Below are positions 23,737-35,352 of a stretch of 64,000 nt of DNA, in pieces. Under the pieces are notes generated by a model. That model did not search any database. It was not told where the DNA came from and saw only the letters and a program-made list of their open reading frames with translations. How positions within the stretch are numbered: the stretch's first letter is position 1; every line of letters starts with the position of its first letter. The stretch is from contig CM032664.1 of NCBI GenBank assembly GCA_019095985.1, positions 57,274,562 to 57,338,561 on the forward strand, read 5' to 3'. The stretch is from Streblospio benedicti. Lineage: Eukaryota > Annelida > Polychaeta > Spionida > Spionidae. The position numbers were made by a program, and so were the translations under genes.

Positions 23737-26700
23737 TAAGTAATTTCAAATATTAAAATTTATTAAAAAGCTCTGAACATTCCCTACATCCGTGACAACA
23801 ACGTTAAATGTCACGTGCATTAATTACACGGGCCACGTGATGGGAAAACAACCTGTTGTGTTTTGTAAACATTGAAATTGTTACGGACGGCGAATCTCAT
23901 CGTCGGTTCACGGGAATCTGTCAAACTGTCCATTAGGAAATTTACAACATCTACCATTTGATGGTGTGCGAATACAAATTCACAGCAATTTTGATTCGGT
24001 TTATAGATGAATGAAATATCCAGAGAATAGCACTAACATTCATGTGTGAGCGAATTAATTTCAGCTCAAGAATAAACACAGCGCTTGGTTCACAATCACA
24101 CCAATAATCGCGCAATCACGCACGCCTTTCTTCAAATGCCAAATGACCATCTAGTCGAGTAAGAAAGCACAGGCGAATATAAAAGATTTGGGGAAAATGT
24201 AAAATTACAGTCTTTTGCAACCTCAATCCTTTCTTAGATAGGGAATAACAACTCTTGATTGCGAGTTAGAAAAATCGCAAAACAGATTTAACATGCGACA
24301 TACGGTTCTTACAGGCCAACACAAAACTCCAGACTTCAGCATTAAAATTCTGGCTACAATGCACTCTCGCCAATGTGCTGGAGAAGTCGTAATCCTGACG
24401 TAGTACACAACATGTAAATAGCTTAACGATTATTACCTAAGAAGATTAGATATTCCCGCGTTCGTAGATCACGTTTATGGATGAGCTCCACTTAGAGGAC
24501 TGATTTGGGGAACATCGTGGCGTGAGAGCCCCGATTACCCACGAGGTTAATGCTGGTGTTGAACAAGATTCTTCCCTAGACATATTTATCTTGGGTAGCA
24601 ACTAGTGAACTGGCCACATGAAAGACTTGCATCTCCTACTCACGCTACTGAAGTCATTGGCACCCATTGAAACATATTGTTGGATACGCGTCAAGATTGA
24701 CACCCTCTTTTTCATCAGATCTAGACATGCCGCGAAAAAAGACAGACTGTATACAACACCACAGTCCCTTTTTAGTTATTTATCTTCAACTCTCTTTTTA
24801 AAAACAACGCATTTTAGGACAGTTTTTCTTCTGTAGCTCCCGATTTTCAAGGGCAAACACCAACAATAAACATCGTTAATCATCGGTAATTACCGGGAAA
24901 TTGATAAATCCGCGTTTTGTGGGACTTTCTACCTTAAAGTCCCTCGTTAGAATTCAGCAGATTTTTAAAATAAGGAATACCCTGTAAGTGTATAACACAA
25001 AATGAGCACAGTTAGAAAGTTGGGGTCTATGTTCAGACTCCGTGAAATGTTTGAAAATTAGTATAATGACTTAGAAACACTTTATTAAACTTTATATTTT
25101 TGATAAATGGAAACAATAGCACTTCAGTATAATACCCTCATGAACACTAATTTAGATAATCGTTAAGGGATGCATATTACAGAGGTTTAAAATATCAAAA
25201 AAGGGCAATATTTGCCAAAAATACAGGTCCTATCCACATTACTACACCCATTAGCAAGTTACATTTTAATATGTGTAGAATTGACCTCACTTCTGAGTAC
25301 AAATGATCTTGGGACATTGTTCAGACAACATCTAAAAGAATGTTCAGACAACATCTACATTGTGCAAAACCACTATAAATCAACTTTATTATGTCAACTG
25401 TGTTTTTGTAAATGTGATATGGGCGTTTTTATAACAGAGCTGTGAGTTAGTCTCACACACTGAAAAAAGAACCTTTCTCCATTGATGGCTATTTGTTAGC
25501 TTCAAAACATTGCATGAATGTCTCGTATACGTCCAGTCATTTACACTCATTCAGTTAAATCTGTAGATATTCACAGACCTAAACGATTTGAAACAGAGAA
25601 TTTTCATAGCCACGTTTATTTTTTATCGGTTAAACCAACGTTAGTGTTTTCGTTCGAAAAAGATACAAAGTCAAATAAACATAAAATAAAAAGAATTGCG
25701 TTTTGTTACAAACTGTAATCAAAATGAAAACTTTAAAAAATCTTTGCTTGGGTATCTTCACACTTGTGCTCCAGTCTTCGCTTACATCTGTTGTGATGCA
25801 AGTGGACAGTTTGTTTTAAAAGAGCCTGCTGCAATCTCTGGATAATAACATCCATAAAACATTTTGTTTACAGTAGGACATCGTTATTTCTAATCTGTAC
25901 TGATAACAGTAAAACACTCGACATTTCCATATTCAAGGTAATCAACTAGTATCTTATCATAATGCGATAATGACGAGAAATGAACCAAAACTCGAGATAC
26001 ATGTAATAGAAAATTCAAGGTATTAAAGCGACGTCGATATAATGAGGTTCTACTGTAAGTAGGTTTGTTTCATTATTAAGCAATTACAATTATGTTTTAT
26101 CTGACCCGTAAACACCTTCGTAACATGACCAGATTGAGTGATGATGACGTGCATTTGCCGTGTCTGGCCTACTATAAATAACTGTGGATTTTGAACTCGT
26201 TTGGAATGTTTACAAAATGTTGTCAGCACGTTTTGAAGCATCAATTTTCTCTTGACGGTGCCAAACATTGGTAGAAGTTCAGAGAACGATTTACGTCGCA
26301 CCTGACAGGCTCCTCTCCAAAGTCATGGCAGTCTATCTGTTTGCGTAAACATATATACAGATACATGATATGCACTCATGTTCAATATTTTAAGCTTTAA
26401 TTTCAATTGACTTTTAGGTTGGCAGAGACGTGTGTCTACGTAGTCATATACAATAGAAACTCGTTACCTGGAGTGCGTGGAGATAAAAGTGGCATATTCG
26501 AGATATCCAACTGATATGTGCTCGGTGTGGTTGAAGTGAAATCAAAATGAATTCGAGATAACAGAAAAGTCGAGATAAGAAGGTTATACTGTACCAATTT
26601 AATACTAAACCTATAAATCAAGACGCACATTTGGCTTTTGTTAATTATAAATATAGCTTCCATACAACATGTAGTGTATATGTTTTTGGGCCTCCTCCTA

Positions 26701-27175
26701 TCACCTACTCTAAAGAGAAACTCGGGTCATAAGATCCAGTTTCTTTTTATAACCATTTCATGTCACAGTGACACCTACAGGAATACCAGGAATACAAGAG
26801 GCACAGAACCTGAGATGATAACATCCCGTGAGACGTGTAGGCCTCTACAGTTATTGTTTGATATGATTTATACAAAGGTTACTGGTTCACACTCATAAAG
26901 TGTCGATGTGACTAGGTTTCTTGCCTGTTTCACACCTATTTTCCCAATACGTACACTGGAGAATTGTCTTGCATGTTATGTTTCGTTCCTTCACATTCTG
27001 TTCACATTTTGTGACATCCATTGGGTTGGAACTTGAGGGAATTCGCTGTGCCCCCCAGCCCCCAACCCCCCCCCCACACACACACACGAGGTAGCCTACC
27101 CAAGCGTACCTATGACGCATGCAAACAAGCCATGCCTCTCTAGGAGCTGCTCGTTGTCAAATACAGATAGATATA

Positions 27176-27279
27176 TAACCCGGAGTTAAGACCACCTCTA
27201 TAATAAGACCACCGTAAAAACTCTATAAAGAATACCACCTCTGTATTGAGACCGCTTGAGACCTCGCACGGTCTTACAC
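27176..27279. mobile_element. AGACCACCTC MITE copy (partial)
   Basis: ttaagaccacctctataata followed by accacctctgtattgagacc and a right side gcacggtctta; the right terminus is lost. Confidence 0.5.
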
Positions 27280-27295
27280 ACACAGACAGAGGCTC

Positions 27296-27500
27296 CACTG
27301 GTGGTGCTGCGGCAGGTGCGCTCGCGAGTGCGTCGTCACGTCATCATGGGTCACAGGTCACGGACACTTGTCGCGGTGGATGAGGCAGCTGGCGCTAATC
27401 GCGATGATTCTCGCCCGCGGTGATCATTGCTCTGCCAGGAACTCCTCTTGTAGCCAACTATAGACCTGACCCGCCGTCACCTATTAGGGATCGTTCACAT
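27296..27500. promoter_or_regulatory. Possible intronic enhancer with DR1 nuclear-receptor site
   Basis: A GC-rich island in AT-rich intron 1. GGGTCA-c-AGGTCA at 27348-27360 is a perfect-spacing DR1 (the RXR/HNF4/PPAR/COUP-TF type of site), next to a CRE-like CGTCACGTCA (27334-27343) and a GCTAATCGCGATGATT homeodomain-type motif (about 27393). Site identity follows consensus knowledge; activity is inference. Confidence 0.35.
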
Positions 27501-27970
27501 CTCGAATTACACTGGCCAATCCGAGGTCAGAACTCAGCACCTTTATACAAATAATGTCGCCATAATCCTAGCTAATGTGGTTATCATTTGGGTGGTTAGT
27601 ATGTGATTATTGATATAACAAGTGTAGATTTAATGTGGGTGTCCAATTGGCAGTTGATACTTCTTATAGATGATACCACGGAACGATGTGCCCAGTACAT
27701 AATGCCTTTCTAACAGATTCCCAGATCCCCATATGCTGAAAGTGACCAGTTCCACCGTGCAGCTTTGTGCAGTATGGTGAACTCTGTGCAGTATGGTGAA
27801 CTCTGTGCAGTATGGTGAAATATGCATATTGAGACCATTTAAGATCAACTACACGGCTGGTCTTAATATGCGTATGCTTTTATAATCGACTTATGACTTA
27901 CACAGATAACTGATTTCTGTCACACTAAGCTGAAGTGCGTATGAGGAATCGTCAGAAACGTCAGTCTAAA

Positions 27971-28135
27971 GTCTATTAAGACCAGCTGGTTAAAACAACC
28001 TCTATCAAAAAAGACCATTTCTTGCAGTTCCAGACCTTCATGAACCTCCATAAAACGGCCATCTCTCTATTGAGACCACCTGAAGCCAGCCCCTGGGTGG
28101 TCTTGAATAAAACATGTAGAGAGGTGCCACTGTGG
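27971..28135. mobile_element. AGACCACCTC MITE copy
   Basis: tctattaagaccagctgg on the left, tctctattgagaccacctga inside and gtagagaggtgccactgt on the right. Confidence 0.55.
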
Positions 28136-28545
28136 CCAAGTTTGCCTCTAGTAATATGAATGCACATGACACCGTGCGCGTGGTGGAAGCAAGTTTTTTG
28201 GACAAGATGCTATTCGGCGTGCGTCTTCACAATACATTACGCAGACTGACGGTACTCTCCAGAGAGCATGACGTCCGATGACTGGCGTATGACAGCAATT
28301 GCAAAACTAAATAATGCTATCCATACCCACTCCACTTGAGAGAGAAGCCGTGAGAGCGGTGATGGCTTTATGATTGTTCAGTGTTGGTTTTCCTAACTGA
28401 ATTCCAGAGAAAATGTGATGGATTGGGTTGTGTGTTGTGCAAAATGATGTCTTTCTCTCCACACCCCAGCAACTCAGTGGCATGATTCCGCCATTGACAG
28501 ATGCCTAGCTTGGCCCAGTATCCGGGTCACTAGTCCAGTGAAAGT

Positions 28546-28735
28546 TATTGTTACCTCTCTATTAGGACAACCCCTAGAACTGGCGAAAATTGATTTCAGT
28601 AGGGAGGTAGTCAATATCGGTAGTCAATATCGGTTCGCGTTGGTCTCTCTTTGAAGGCTTGGGACCACAAAATATAGTGTAATTACATAGGTGTTCTCTT
28701 TATAGAGGTGGTCATACTGGGAGGTTCTATTGTCG
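28546..28735. mobile_element. AGACCACCTC MITE copy (diverged)
   Basis: Left ttacctctctattaggacaa, right tatagaggtggtcatactgg and ggaggttctattgt form the inverted-repeat layout. The two minus-strand frames at 28624-29369 partly overlap it and are not treated as genes. Confidence 0.45.
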
Positions 28736-30554
28736 TAGACACACGCTGCATTCTGAATTACAACACTGTACTGATGTAAAGTTACTGGATGAGACAGAGA
28801 AATACTATTAGGATATTTAGAACTTCGCGCGCACTCATCGTCATATCTCACATCTAGATACGCAGTATTTAGCCGTGATTCAACAGCCCTAACATTCATG
28901 GAAGTTGGCCACAAAATCCAACCAATCAGAAGCATCACTGCCGAAATTAAATGTTCCGTGCCGTCCAACGTACGATCATACACGGCTCAGTAAGAAATAC
29001 CGAGTGCATTGCTTTTGATTTTGATATAAGTCTAACCCCATGATATTTTCCAGCCAAAAACCGATATTGAACCTCTGGTAGATATAGTAACACTGTAAAA
29101 GAGATTCCCGTAGACCGACGATGAAGCAATTCCAGGCCACAAGGTTGTGTTGTTAATGTCCAGTAAACGATGTCCATTGTTGTGAGACTGCTACCATTAC
29201 AACAACCAGGCCATTTATATGCTAACTGTTTGTAATAGTATCCGGCAAGTGAATCAAGATGTAAGGACGCCGGGTAACGATACTCCACAAATTCACACCT
29301 TGCAATAAAGATGTGTTTATTAAGGTTAAGATAATCGACATAGGGCCACAAATTGTTCTTTATAGTCAAAGCTATGTGATTGTCAGACGGCCGCTTTGAG
29401 TATATTTTGGATTAAATTCTCTAGAAGTCAGATCAAAATACACAGAAGCACAGATTTAGTGTATGACATGAAAGCACGTATATACAATAACCCTTGTCAT
29501 TATAATTAGAGACCCGCTGAGAAAACTATGAAAACATATCTAGCAACCATTGTAACATAATTGGAAATGATTCAAATATAATTGTCACCTGTGAAAATAT
29601 CAGGATGAATGTATCAGATTGGTATGGATCATGACATCAGACAAAGACAAATGGTGTTAAGAATAAGAATACGCTGTTTTACCTCTGACATAAACCTCAG
29701 TATATATGTACATTGTTGCCTGACAGGAGGCGTGGTATAACTGAGATGGTTATCAGGGATCTGAATAGGGCACCTACAAACAAGCGCGTGTATCTGTTTA
29801 CGTCTACAATCACAGGCATTCTTATAAATCTCGTCTGATGTATTTTATACATTTTAATTACTATGTGTTTGCTTCTGACTAGATATTATTTGTTCATATA
29901 TTCAAAACACATGTGTACTGACTATAGTCCCGTTTTAAAACGTGTCATTTCCTCGTCAACAGTATTTATATTATAACAAAACATGCGCAAATTTGAAGGG
30001 AAACGTCATTCATGGAATCAGCGACGCTTCAAAACGAAAACATTTTTCTTCTTCTTTTTTGCTTGTTACGTGCGCGAAAACAGTAGTAACTAGTAGTGGT
30101 GTAATTCACTCAAGCTGAACACAGAAACAAATAAATACAGATTATTTTGGTAGTAGAAATAGCTGATTTATTGCCACCACAAAGCAATGCTGATAGACAA
30201 GTTTACTCACTTGTTCAAAGGCCAAACAGCAAACTACATTGTCATGTTTGACGTACAACTCCCATTGTGTTGTTCGCTCCGCTACTCCCTAGGAGCTTTG
30301 TACAACATAGTTTGGTAGCGGGGGCGGGGACACTAATTACCTCACATGCCTCGCTGTGGCCTTGCTGAAGTGTTACTTGTACTTGTTCTACTTTACTGGT
30401 TGTAATTGTTCTGCTGTAAAACAATGGACGTGTGATGCGACTTATGTTTAGGGAAGAGGTGCAATTAAATGCAAGGCAAACATTTTTATTTAACGTGGAG
30501 GGAGTCTACGAGTCAATGATATAATTTAAGCACCCCAAAACTCTAAATTATAGG

Positions 30555-30749
30555 TACAGTGAAACCTCCAATTAAGACAACCTTTATGACAAGAGCCAAC
30601 CTCTATAATCAGGTCATTTATCACTGTCCCAAACATTAAAAAAAAACTGAGACAACCAGGAACCTCCATACAGAGACCACCTCTCTATGAAGACCACTTG
30701 CGATCCATCTCGGGGTGGTCTGGAGTCTCATATCCAGGTTAACGTGGCT
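30555..30749. mobile_element. AGACCACCTC MITE copy
   Basis: Begins acagtgaaacctccaattaa, the intact left terminus of the family, with agagaccacctctctatgaa inside and a diverged right end near 30745. Confidence 0.6.
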
Positions 30750-31237
30750 CGTGTCCTTGTTGATGATTTGTAATTATAACAGCTGGGTCAATGTTTAGTG
30801 TTTACCAAAACTGTTGTAATTGCAATTACTTCAATTATATGCAAAAACTGGCAAAGTTCCCGCTGGGTCGCTGTGCTTCTGTTTCATCATTTTGGTTGGC
30901 AACAGCGATACGAGTAACTGGTTATGACGTGCGCCAGCCAACCAGTCAATCCAATGCAAATCTAAACGTTTCCAATCTCCGCTTCTGACAGTCGTTAAAA
31001 TGGTACACAGACGTGAAACGCGCTCCCAATCATGAATCGGGTTTTAAAACATGAAGGTAGACGTCTTCCTCTATCGCACCATGGCCCTTTTCTCACCGTT
31101 TGTATATACATTAACTTGTACTTGGTGTTTCTAAGTTAAGTGCCCGCAGTTGAAAGAAAGTTCTCCGAGATTTCTCATGATCGAGCCCGCAGGTCGAGGT
31201 CGCTTGTGGAGACCAAATACGCGTAGTTAGACAGGGC

Positions 31238-31342
31238 TAGCTGACTGGCTGGTTGGCTGATTAGCTGGCTGACTGGCTCGTTGACTGTCTGGCTGGCTGG
31301 CTGTCTGCCTGGCTGGCTGGCTGGTTGACTGGCTGACTGGGA
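31238..31342. repeat. CTGG/CTGA-type short tandem repeat
   Basis: Tandem ctgg(c/t)tga and ctggctgg units. The open frame it creates on the minus strand (SQPASQPA) is a repeat artefact. Confidence 0.85.
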
Positions 31343-33253
31343 AATGACAAAATCAAGCAATATTTTGAAAACCTATGTATTTTTAGGATTGTAAATCACA
31401 TTAAAGAATCTTTTAAACATACAAAGCCATAGCGTTTAGTGGTTATGAGTTCACATGTCTTTTGCACTGGTGTACCCTTTCTTTTGACCTCTAAAACTAA
31501 GTTATTTCCAGAACATGCATTAACTTGTAGTTTTGTGTACAAATAACACGTATTTAGATGGCAGATAGTCTATTACACCCGTATGTGGAATGTCTAAGCT
31601 TACAAATTTAGATAAAAAATACATTGACAATTAACTTTAATAGGGTTTTAATAATATCTCAGACGTTTATTGGAATATATATATACGTCCAAAATCCAGA
31701 AGTTAATAGCATTCCTTTGCCTCTATGTGGTCCCGAGGTCCCTTCAAAATGATTAAGAAACACACGTGTACTTAAATTAATTTATGGATACGCGTAGATC
31801 TTTGTTCATTAATTGGCCCACATCCCCCTGCTGGTTTTAGCATTCCTTCTGTTGACACCCCATTTAGAACCCTCGTTATATATTTGTTTCTCCCAGCAAG
31901 GTTTGATATTCATGACATATGTCACATATGATAATGTTAGTGATTTTAGTACTAATACTTCGCAGATTTAACCAGCGAATCCTTTATTTCACATACAGTC
32001 TGCTCTCTGCACCATACTCACCTGTTTCATGTTTCTTATTGAATTAACAACTTATTGAAACTCGTGAAAGAGATACTCGTGAACCGACGATACATCTGCA
32101 CTTCTTGAATTTGCCATCTAGAAATTGTGTTCTAATCCAGGTTCACAATCGTGTTTCATGGAGCAAAATTCAATCCAAAGGCTAACTGCTGTGATATTTC
32201 TTGCCCTGTTTACTCACATGCTCAGGTAGATTCGGGCCTTGCTAGACGATTGTCCAGAAACGCGCTCGATGTGGCGATTACAGAGGTTTTAAGGAGGGAT
32301 CAGATATTAACCTTGGTGGGTGGTAGTGGAAAGTACGTTCAGTAAGGATTGAGTGACACCCTGCCTATTCGAGCATTAAACTGAAAATTGAGTTATACCC
32401 CAACACACACATTAGATAACAAAAAATGTAGAACGTCCGTGGAACCCCATATGAAAATACGGAGAGATGAGAACACGTGCTTGATATTCCGTCAAAATGG
32501 AGTGACCAACACCTTAGGTTAAGCTTGAAACTGAGCGACCCCCCCCCCCTTTCAAGGAAACCCATTTGAGTGACCCTACAGCACCAACAGCCTGTACAGA
32601 GTGCCTGGCCGGCTTATCTGGGCTGATGTTGTTGAGCCGTGATTATAAAAAAGTCGTCTGATCCAGACTTAGCTCATTTTCAGATAAGACCTCACCTGTT
32701 ATGATTGAGATATTTAGCCACGGCGCAAGGCGCGTTAAGCTGTTTCTATCTGCATGATTAAGTTTTGAAAAGGATAAAACAGTTCAATTGAGCATTGAAC
32801 GTTTGACGGGTTGTACATGTGTTGGTCACAATGATAACGTCTTAGCTGGTCATTGGAACCAAGGGGAAAACGCCCAGCCGAACTCTCGAGTCAGCACGTT
32901 GTTCCAGATGATAGGAAGCTTACATCAACCCCCCATCTCTGTTCAATGAAGGGTTATTTGAACGGTTTTATCATGTTTGGAACTTAATTTATCGGTGTAT
33001 GTTGCTAGATGTATCACATACAGACGTATCGTGTCTAGATATATATACACATGAACGTCAATATCGTACTTGTAGGGGTGGCTGGGATGAAGGTACAATG
33101 CACAATTGCACAAGAACCATTCTAACACCTAGAACCGAATCAAATTTGGTGAGTGACAGAAGAGTCAAATGAACAGACTCTCAATCGCGTGTTGTGAAGG
33201 CACCCCTGGCAAAGTCCCACTCGCGGTTAGAAACCTAAATACCTTGCACTGTA

Positions 33254-33550
33254 CAGTCCCGTAACCAGAGCCAAAAAAGCGAGGAGGCGAAATTTTGATT
33301 TTATAAGCGGGGGTGGGGGTATATCTTCATGAATCATATATAATGCAGTAGTCTTTCATTATATCCTATGATAATGGTATACTAATATATTTTAACCTTA
33401 TCGCTCACCAGTACTAGCTGAATTACAAACTTTTAAAATATTTTATAAAAAAAAGCGAGGAGGCGAAATCTAAAAGCGAGGAGACAGAGGAGGCATCCAA
33501 AAAAGCGAGGAGGCGGTCGCCTCCTCTGCCCCAGCCTAGTTACGGGCCTG
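33254..33550. mobile_element. hAT-type MITE
   Basis: Ends CAGTCCCGTAACCAG (33254) and CTAGTTACGGGCCTG (33536-33550) are inverted repeats with one or two mismatches, and both are followed inward by the unit aaaaaagcgaggaggcg or its complement. The flanks share ctgta, possibly part of an 8-bp target duplication. CAGGCCCGTAAC termini are typical of hAT-derived MITEs. Confidence 0.65.
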
Positions 33551-33569
33551 CTGTACCATTAGCTTCAGT

Positions 33570-33720
33570 GTAAATCCAAGCCTGCGCTCGCAGATTTCAG
33601 CAGCGTCTTGTGGCGAGGCTGGCGCGCGATGTGGAGGTCGTTACCTGTGACCACTTATCATAATGCTCCTCTAATCCGCTCACGTGACCTCTCGCTAATC
33701 AACACTGATAGGGTAATGTC
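33570..33720. promoter_or_regulatory. Possible intronic regulatory island
   Basis: A GC-rich block with an AGGTC...TGACC pair (about 33632-33650), CTAATCCGC and GCTAATCAAC homeodomain-type sites (33671, 33694) and a CACGTG E-box (33680). TAATC motifs beside nuclear-receptor half-sites echo the 27296-27500 island. Enhancer role is inference. Confidence 0.25.
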
Positions 33721-33968
33721 TAGCTCCGTGCCAGAGGCTTGTTCGAGCAGATGTTTTTTTTCTTTCTTCCACTAATTATCACTGTACAGTTCACTTTTTT
33801 TCTCAGCATCAATTAGTAGATGTACACGGTCTTGTAAGACGTTTTATAGATATGAATTACTGGTATGTATCCACATGTATATTGTATATAAGGTCTTGTG
33901 TTGAGGGTGGGTTATGCCATTGAGCTACAATCTCTAGTGAGTTACGTATTAGACTTTTAATCTGAAAT

Positions 33969-34147
33969 ACTGTAGAATCTCTAAATAAGCGCACCTGTCA
34001 GTTGAGACCAGTTTTAGGTAGTATAATCAGACAATTTCTCTTGGTCACAAACAACAACCAGAGTGAACCTGCAAAGAGAGACGACCTCTCTATTTAGACC
34101 AGTTAAGAACGTTCACTAGATGGTCTTATTTGAGAGGTTCTACTGCA
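33969..34147. mobile_element. AGACCACCTC MITE copy, both ends present
   Basis: Left actgtagaatctctaaataa and right ggtcttatttgagaggttct followed by actgca: paired termini 179 bases apart. Confidence 0.65.
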
Positions 34148-34341
34148 TTTGCTCATCACTGCCCGTGCAATGTATAAGCGAGAGATGTGATTTTCACTGG
34201 CATCTATCAAATCTAGGTGTTACAGATGACACACAAAAATCTACACAATTCATAATTGTATGTTGCATAATAAACTTACTGAGGGTGTGGACATTTACAA
34301 TCACAACTGTTGTACGCTCCGCAGGGAGTTGAGAATTGCAA

Positions 34342-34430
34342 TACTGTGTTTCAAGGATGCCAATGATTTGCTGTTCATGTAAAGAACACAACAACAAAAT
34401 AAATTTCAACTCTGAAATAAGACCATTTAC
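34342..34430. repeat. Direct repeat copy 1 flanking a MITE
   Basis: tactgtgtttcaaggatgcc through gaccatttac, about 89 bases, repeated nearly exactly at 34601-34694. The left side resembles the 3' body of the tRNA-SINE (gcagggagttgagaa... caaggatgccaatga). Confidence 0.75.
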
Positions 34431-34434
34431 AAGT

Positions 34435-34605
34435 ACAGTAGAACCTCCAATTAAGACCGCATCTCTATTGAGACCACCTCTATAATAAGACCACTTTTCA
34501 CGGCCCTAGCCTTCATAAAGTTACCAAAAATAATTGAGCCCCTCTCTATTGAGACCACCAAACACTAGTCCCAGGTGGTCCTTATAGAGAGGTTGTACTG
34601 TACTG
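34435..34605. mobile_element. AGACCACCTC MITE, best-preserved copy
   Basis: Left end acagtagaacctccaattaa, right end ttatagagaggttgtactgt. Inside are ctctattgagaccacctcta and ctctctattgagaccaccaa. The ends are inverted repeats and no protein is encoded, so this is a non-autonomous DNA element of about 170 bp. It lies exactly between the two direct repeats 34342-34430 and 34601-34694. It serves as the reference for about a dozen copies in this window. Confidence 0.75.
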
Positions 34606-34694
34606 TGTTTCAAGGATGCCAATGACTTGTATGCTGTTCATGTAAAGAAAACAACAACAAAATAAATTTCAACTCTGAAATAAGACCATTTACA
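34601..34694. repeat. Direct repeat copy 2 flanking a MITE
   Basis: Near-identical to 34342-34430 with a small insertion (gtatgctg for gctg). Too long for a target-site duplication, so a local tandem duplication is more likely. Confidence 0.75.
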
Positions 34695-34939
34695 TGTGCA
34701 TGTATATTTTCCTCACCTGTGCTATAATTCATTTTTGGTTCTTGTTTCTTTGCAGTTGTCCAAGGCACCTATACTGTGCGTGAAATATATTTATTTAAAT
34801 TTTAATTTCATAGTTTGTTATTTTATTTTAAATCTGAACAACTGCAAGGAAACAAGAACCAAAAATGAAACCACGTGTTGTTCACTATTTGACAAGACTT
34901 TTGTATAGTGCTATATTTGCCTCTTCTATGTTTCCACAG

Positions 34940-35006
34940 ATAACTGCGTGCATTACGGCATCACGTACGACCTGGGCGCCATGATCACCTCCAACTGCAA
35001 CAACTG
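34940..35006 (+). CDS. TINAGL1: TINAGL-like, exon 2
   Basis: Acceptor tttccacag, donor GTGAGT. Joined to exon 1 in phase it reads VNNCVHYGITYDLGAMITSN then CNN, matching the Cys-rich (follistatin/VWC-like) linker of TINAG-family proteins (human TINAGL1 has a HYEEGSVIKENCNSCTC-type sequence here). Ends in phase 2 inside a Cys codon. Confidence 0.85.
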
Positions 35007-35069
35007 GTGAGTGCGGGCACCTCCTCTCTAAGGACACCTGTCTCATGTGGACACTTTTCACCTCCATGC

Positions 35070-35352
35070 TTATCATTATATAGCCACTTTACAAATCTCC
35101 TGGTGCGTCTTTCCCAAGTTTCTTATGTAGACACATTTCACCCCCCCCCACCTCACCCCCTGCTTCCCATTCTATAGCCACTTTACATATCTCCTGGTGT
35201 GTCTTTCCCAAGTTTCCCAAGTTTGCTTGTGAATACAATTTTCTTCTTCACCCTCTGTTTTCTATTGCCAGCAAGTTCCTAGCACTGTATTGATATAGCT
35301 GATGACAGGTTTTACTGTCTTCAGCTATGTCAATGCAGTGGTAGGAGCTTGC
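35070..35352. repeat. Tandem and fold-back repeat in intron 2
   Basis: Two copies of tatagccactttaca(a/t)atctcctggtg (about 35081 and 35175), then an imperfect hairpin between gcaagttcctagcactgtat (35272) and gcagtggtaggagcttgc (35335-35352). A related piece is at 14700-14775. Confidence 0.5.

Larger units (their letters stand above)
10009..34939. other. Intron 1 of the TINAGL-like gene (about 25 kb)
   Basis: Follows from exon 1 (donor 10009) and exon 2 (acceptor before 34940), which join in phase. No further convincing coding exon is visible on either strand; open frames are short, lack domains and are AT-rich or low-complexity. It contains SINEs, MITEs, simple repeats and three GC-rich islands with conserved-looking transcription-factor sites (listed separately). 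Confidence 0.75.

Noticed and set aside
28624-29369. Two adjoining minus-strand frames of 119 and 140 codons
   Set aside because: No family resemblance, different frames, and the lower one overlaps a MITE; most likely chance.
31175-31360. SQPASQPASQ protein frame
   Set aside because: Translation of a CTGG/CTGA short tandem repeat without other coding support.
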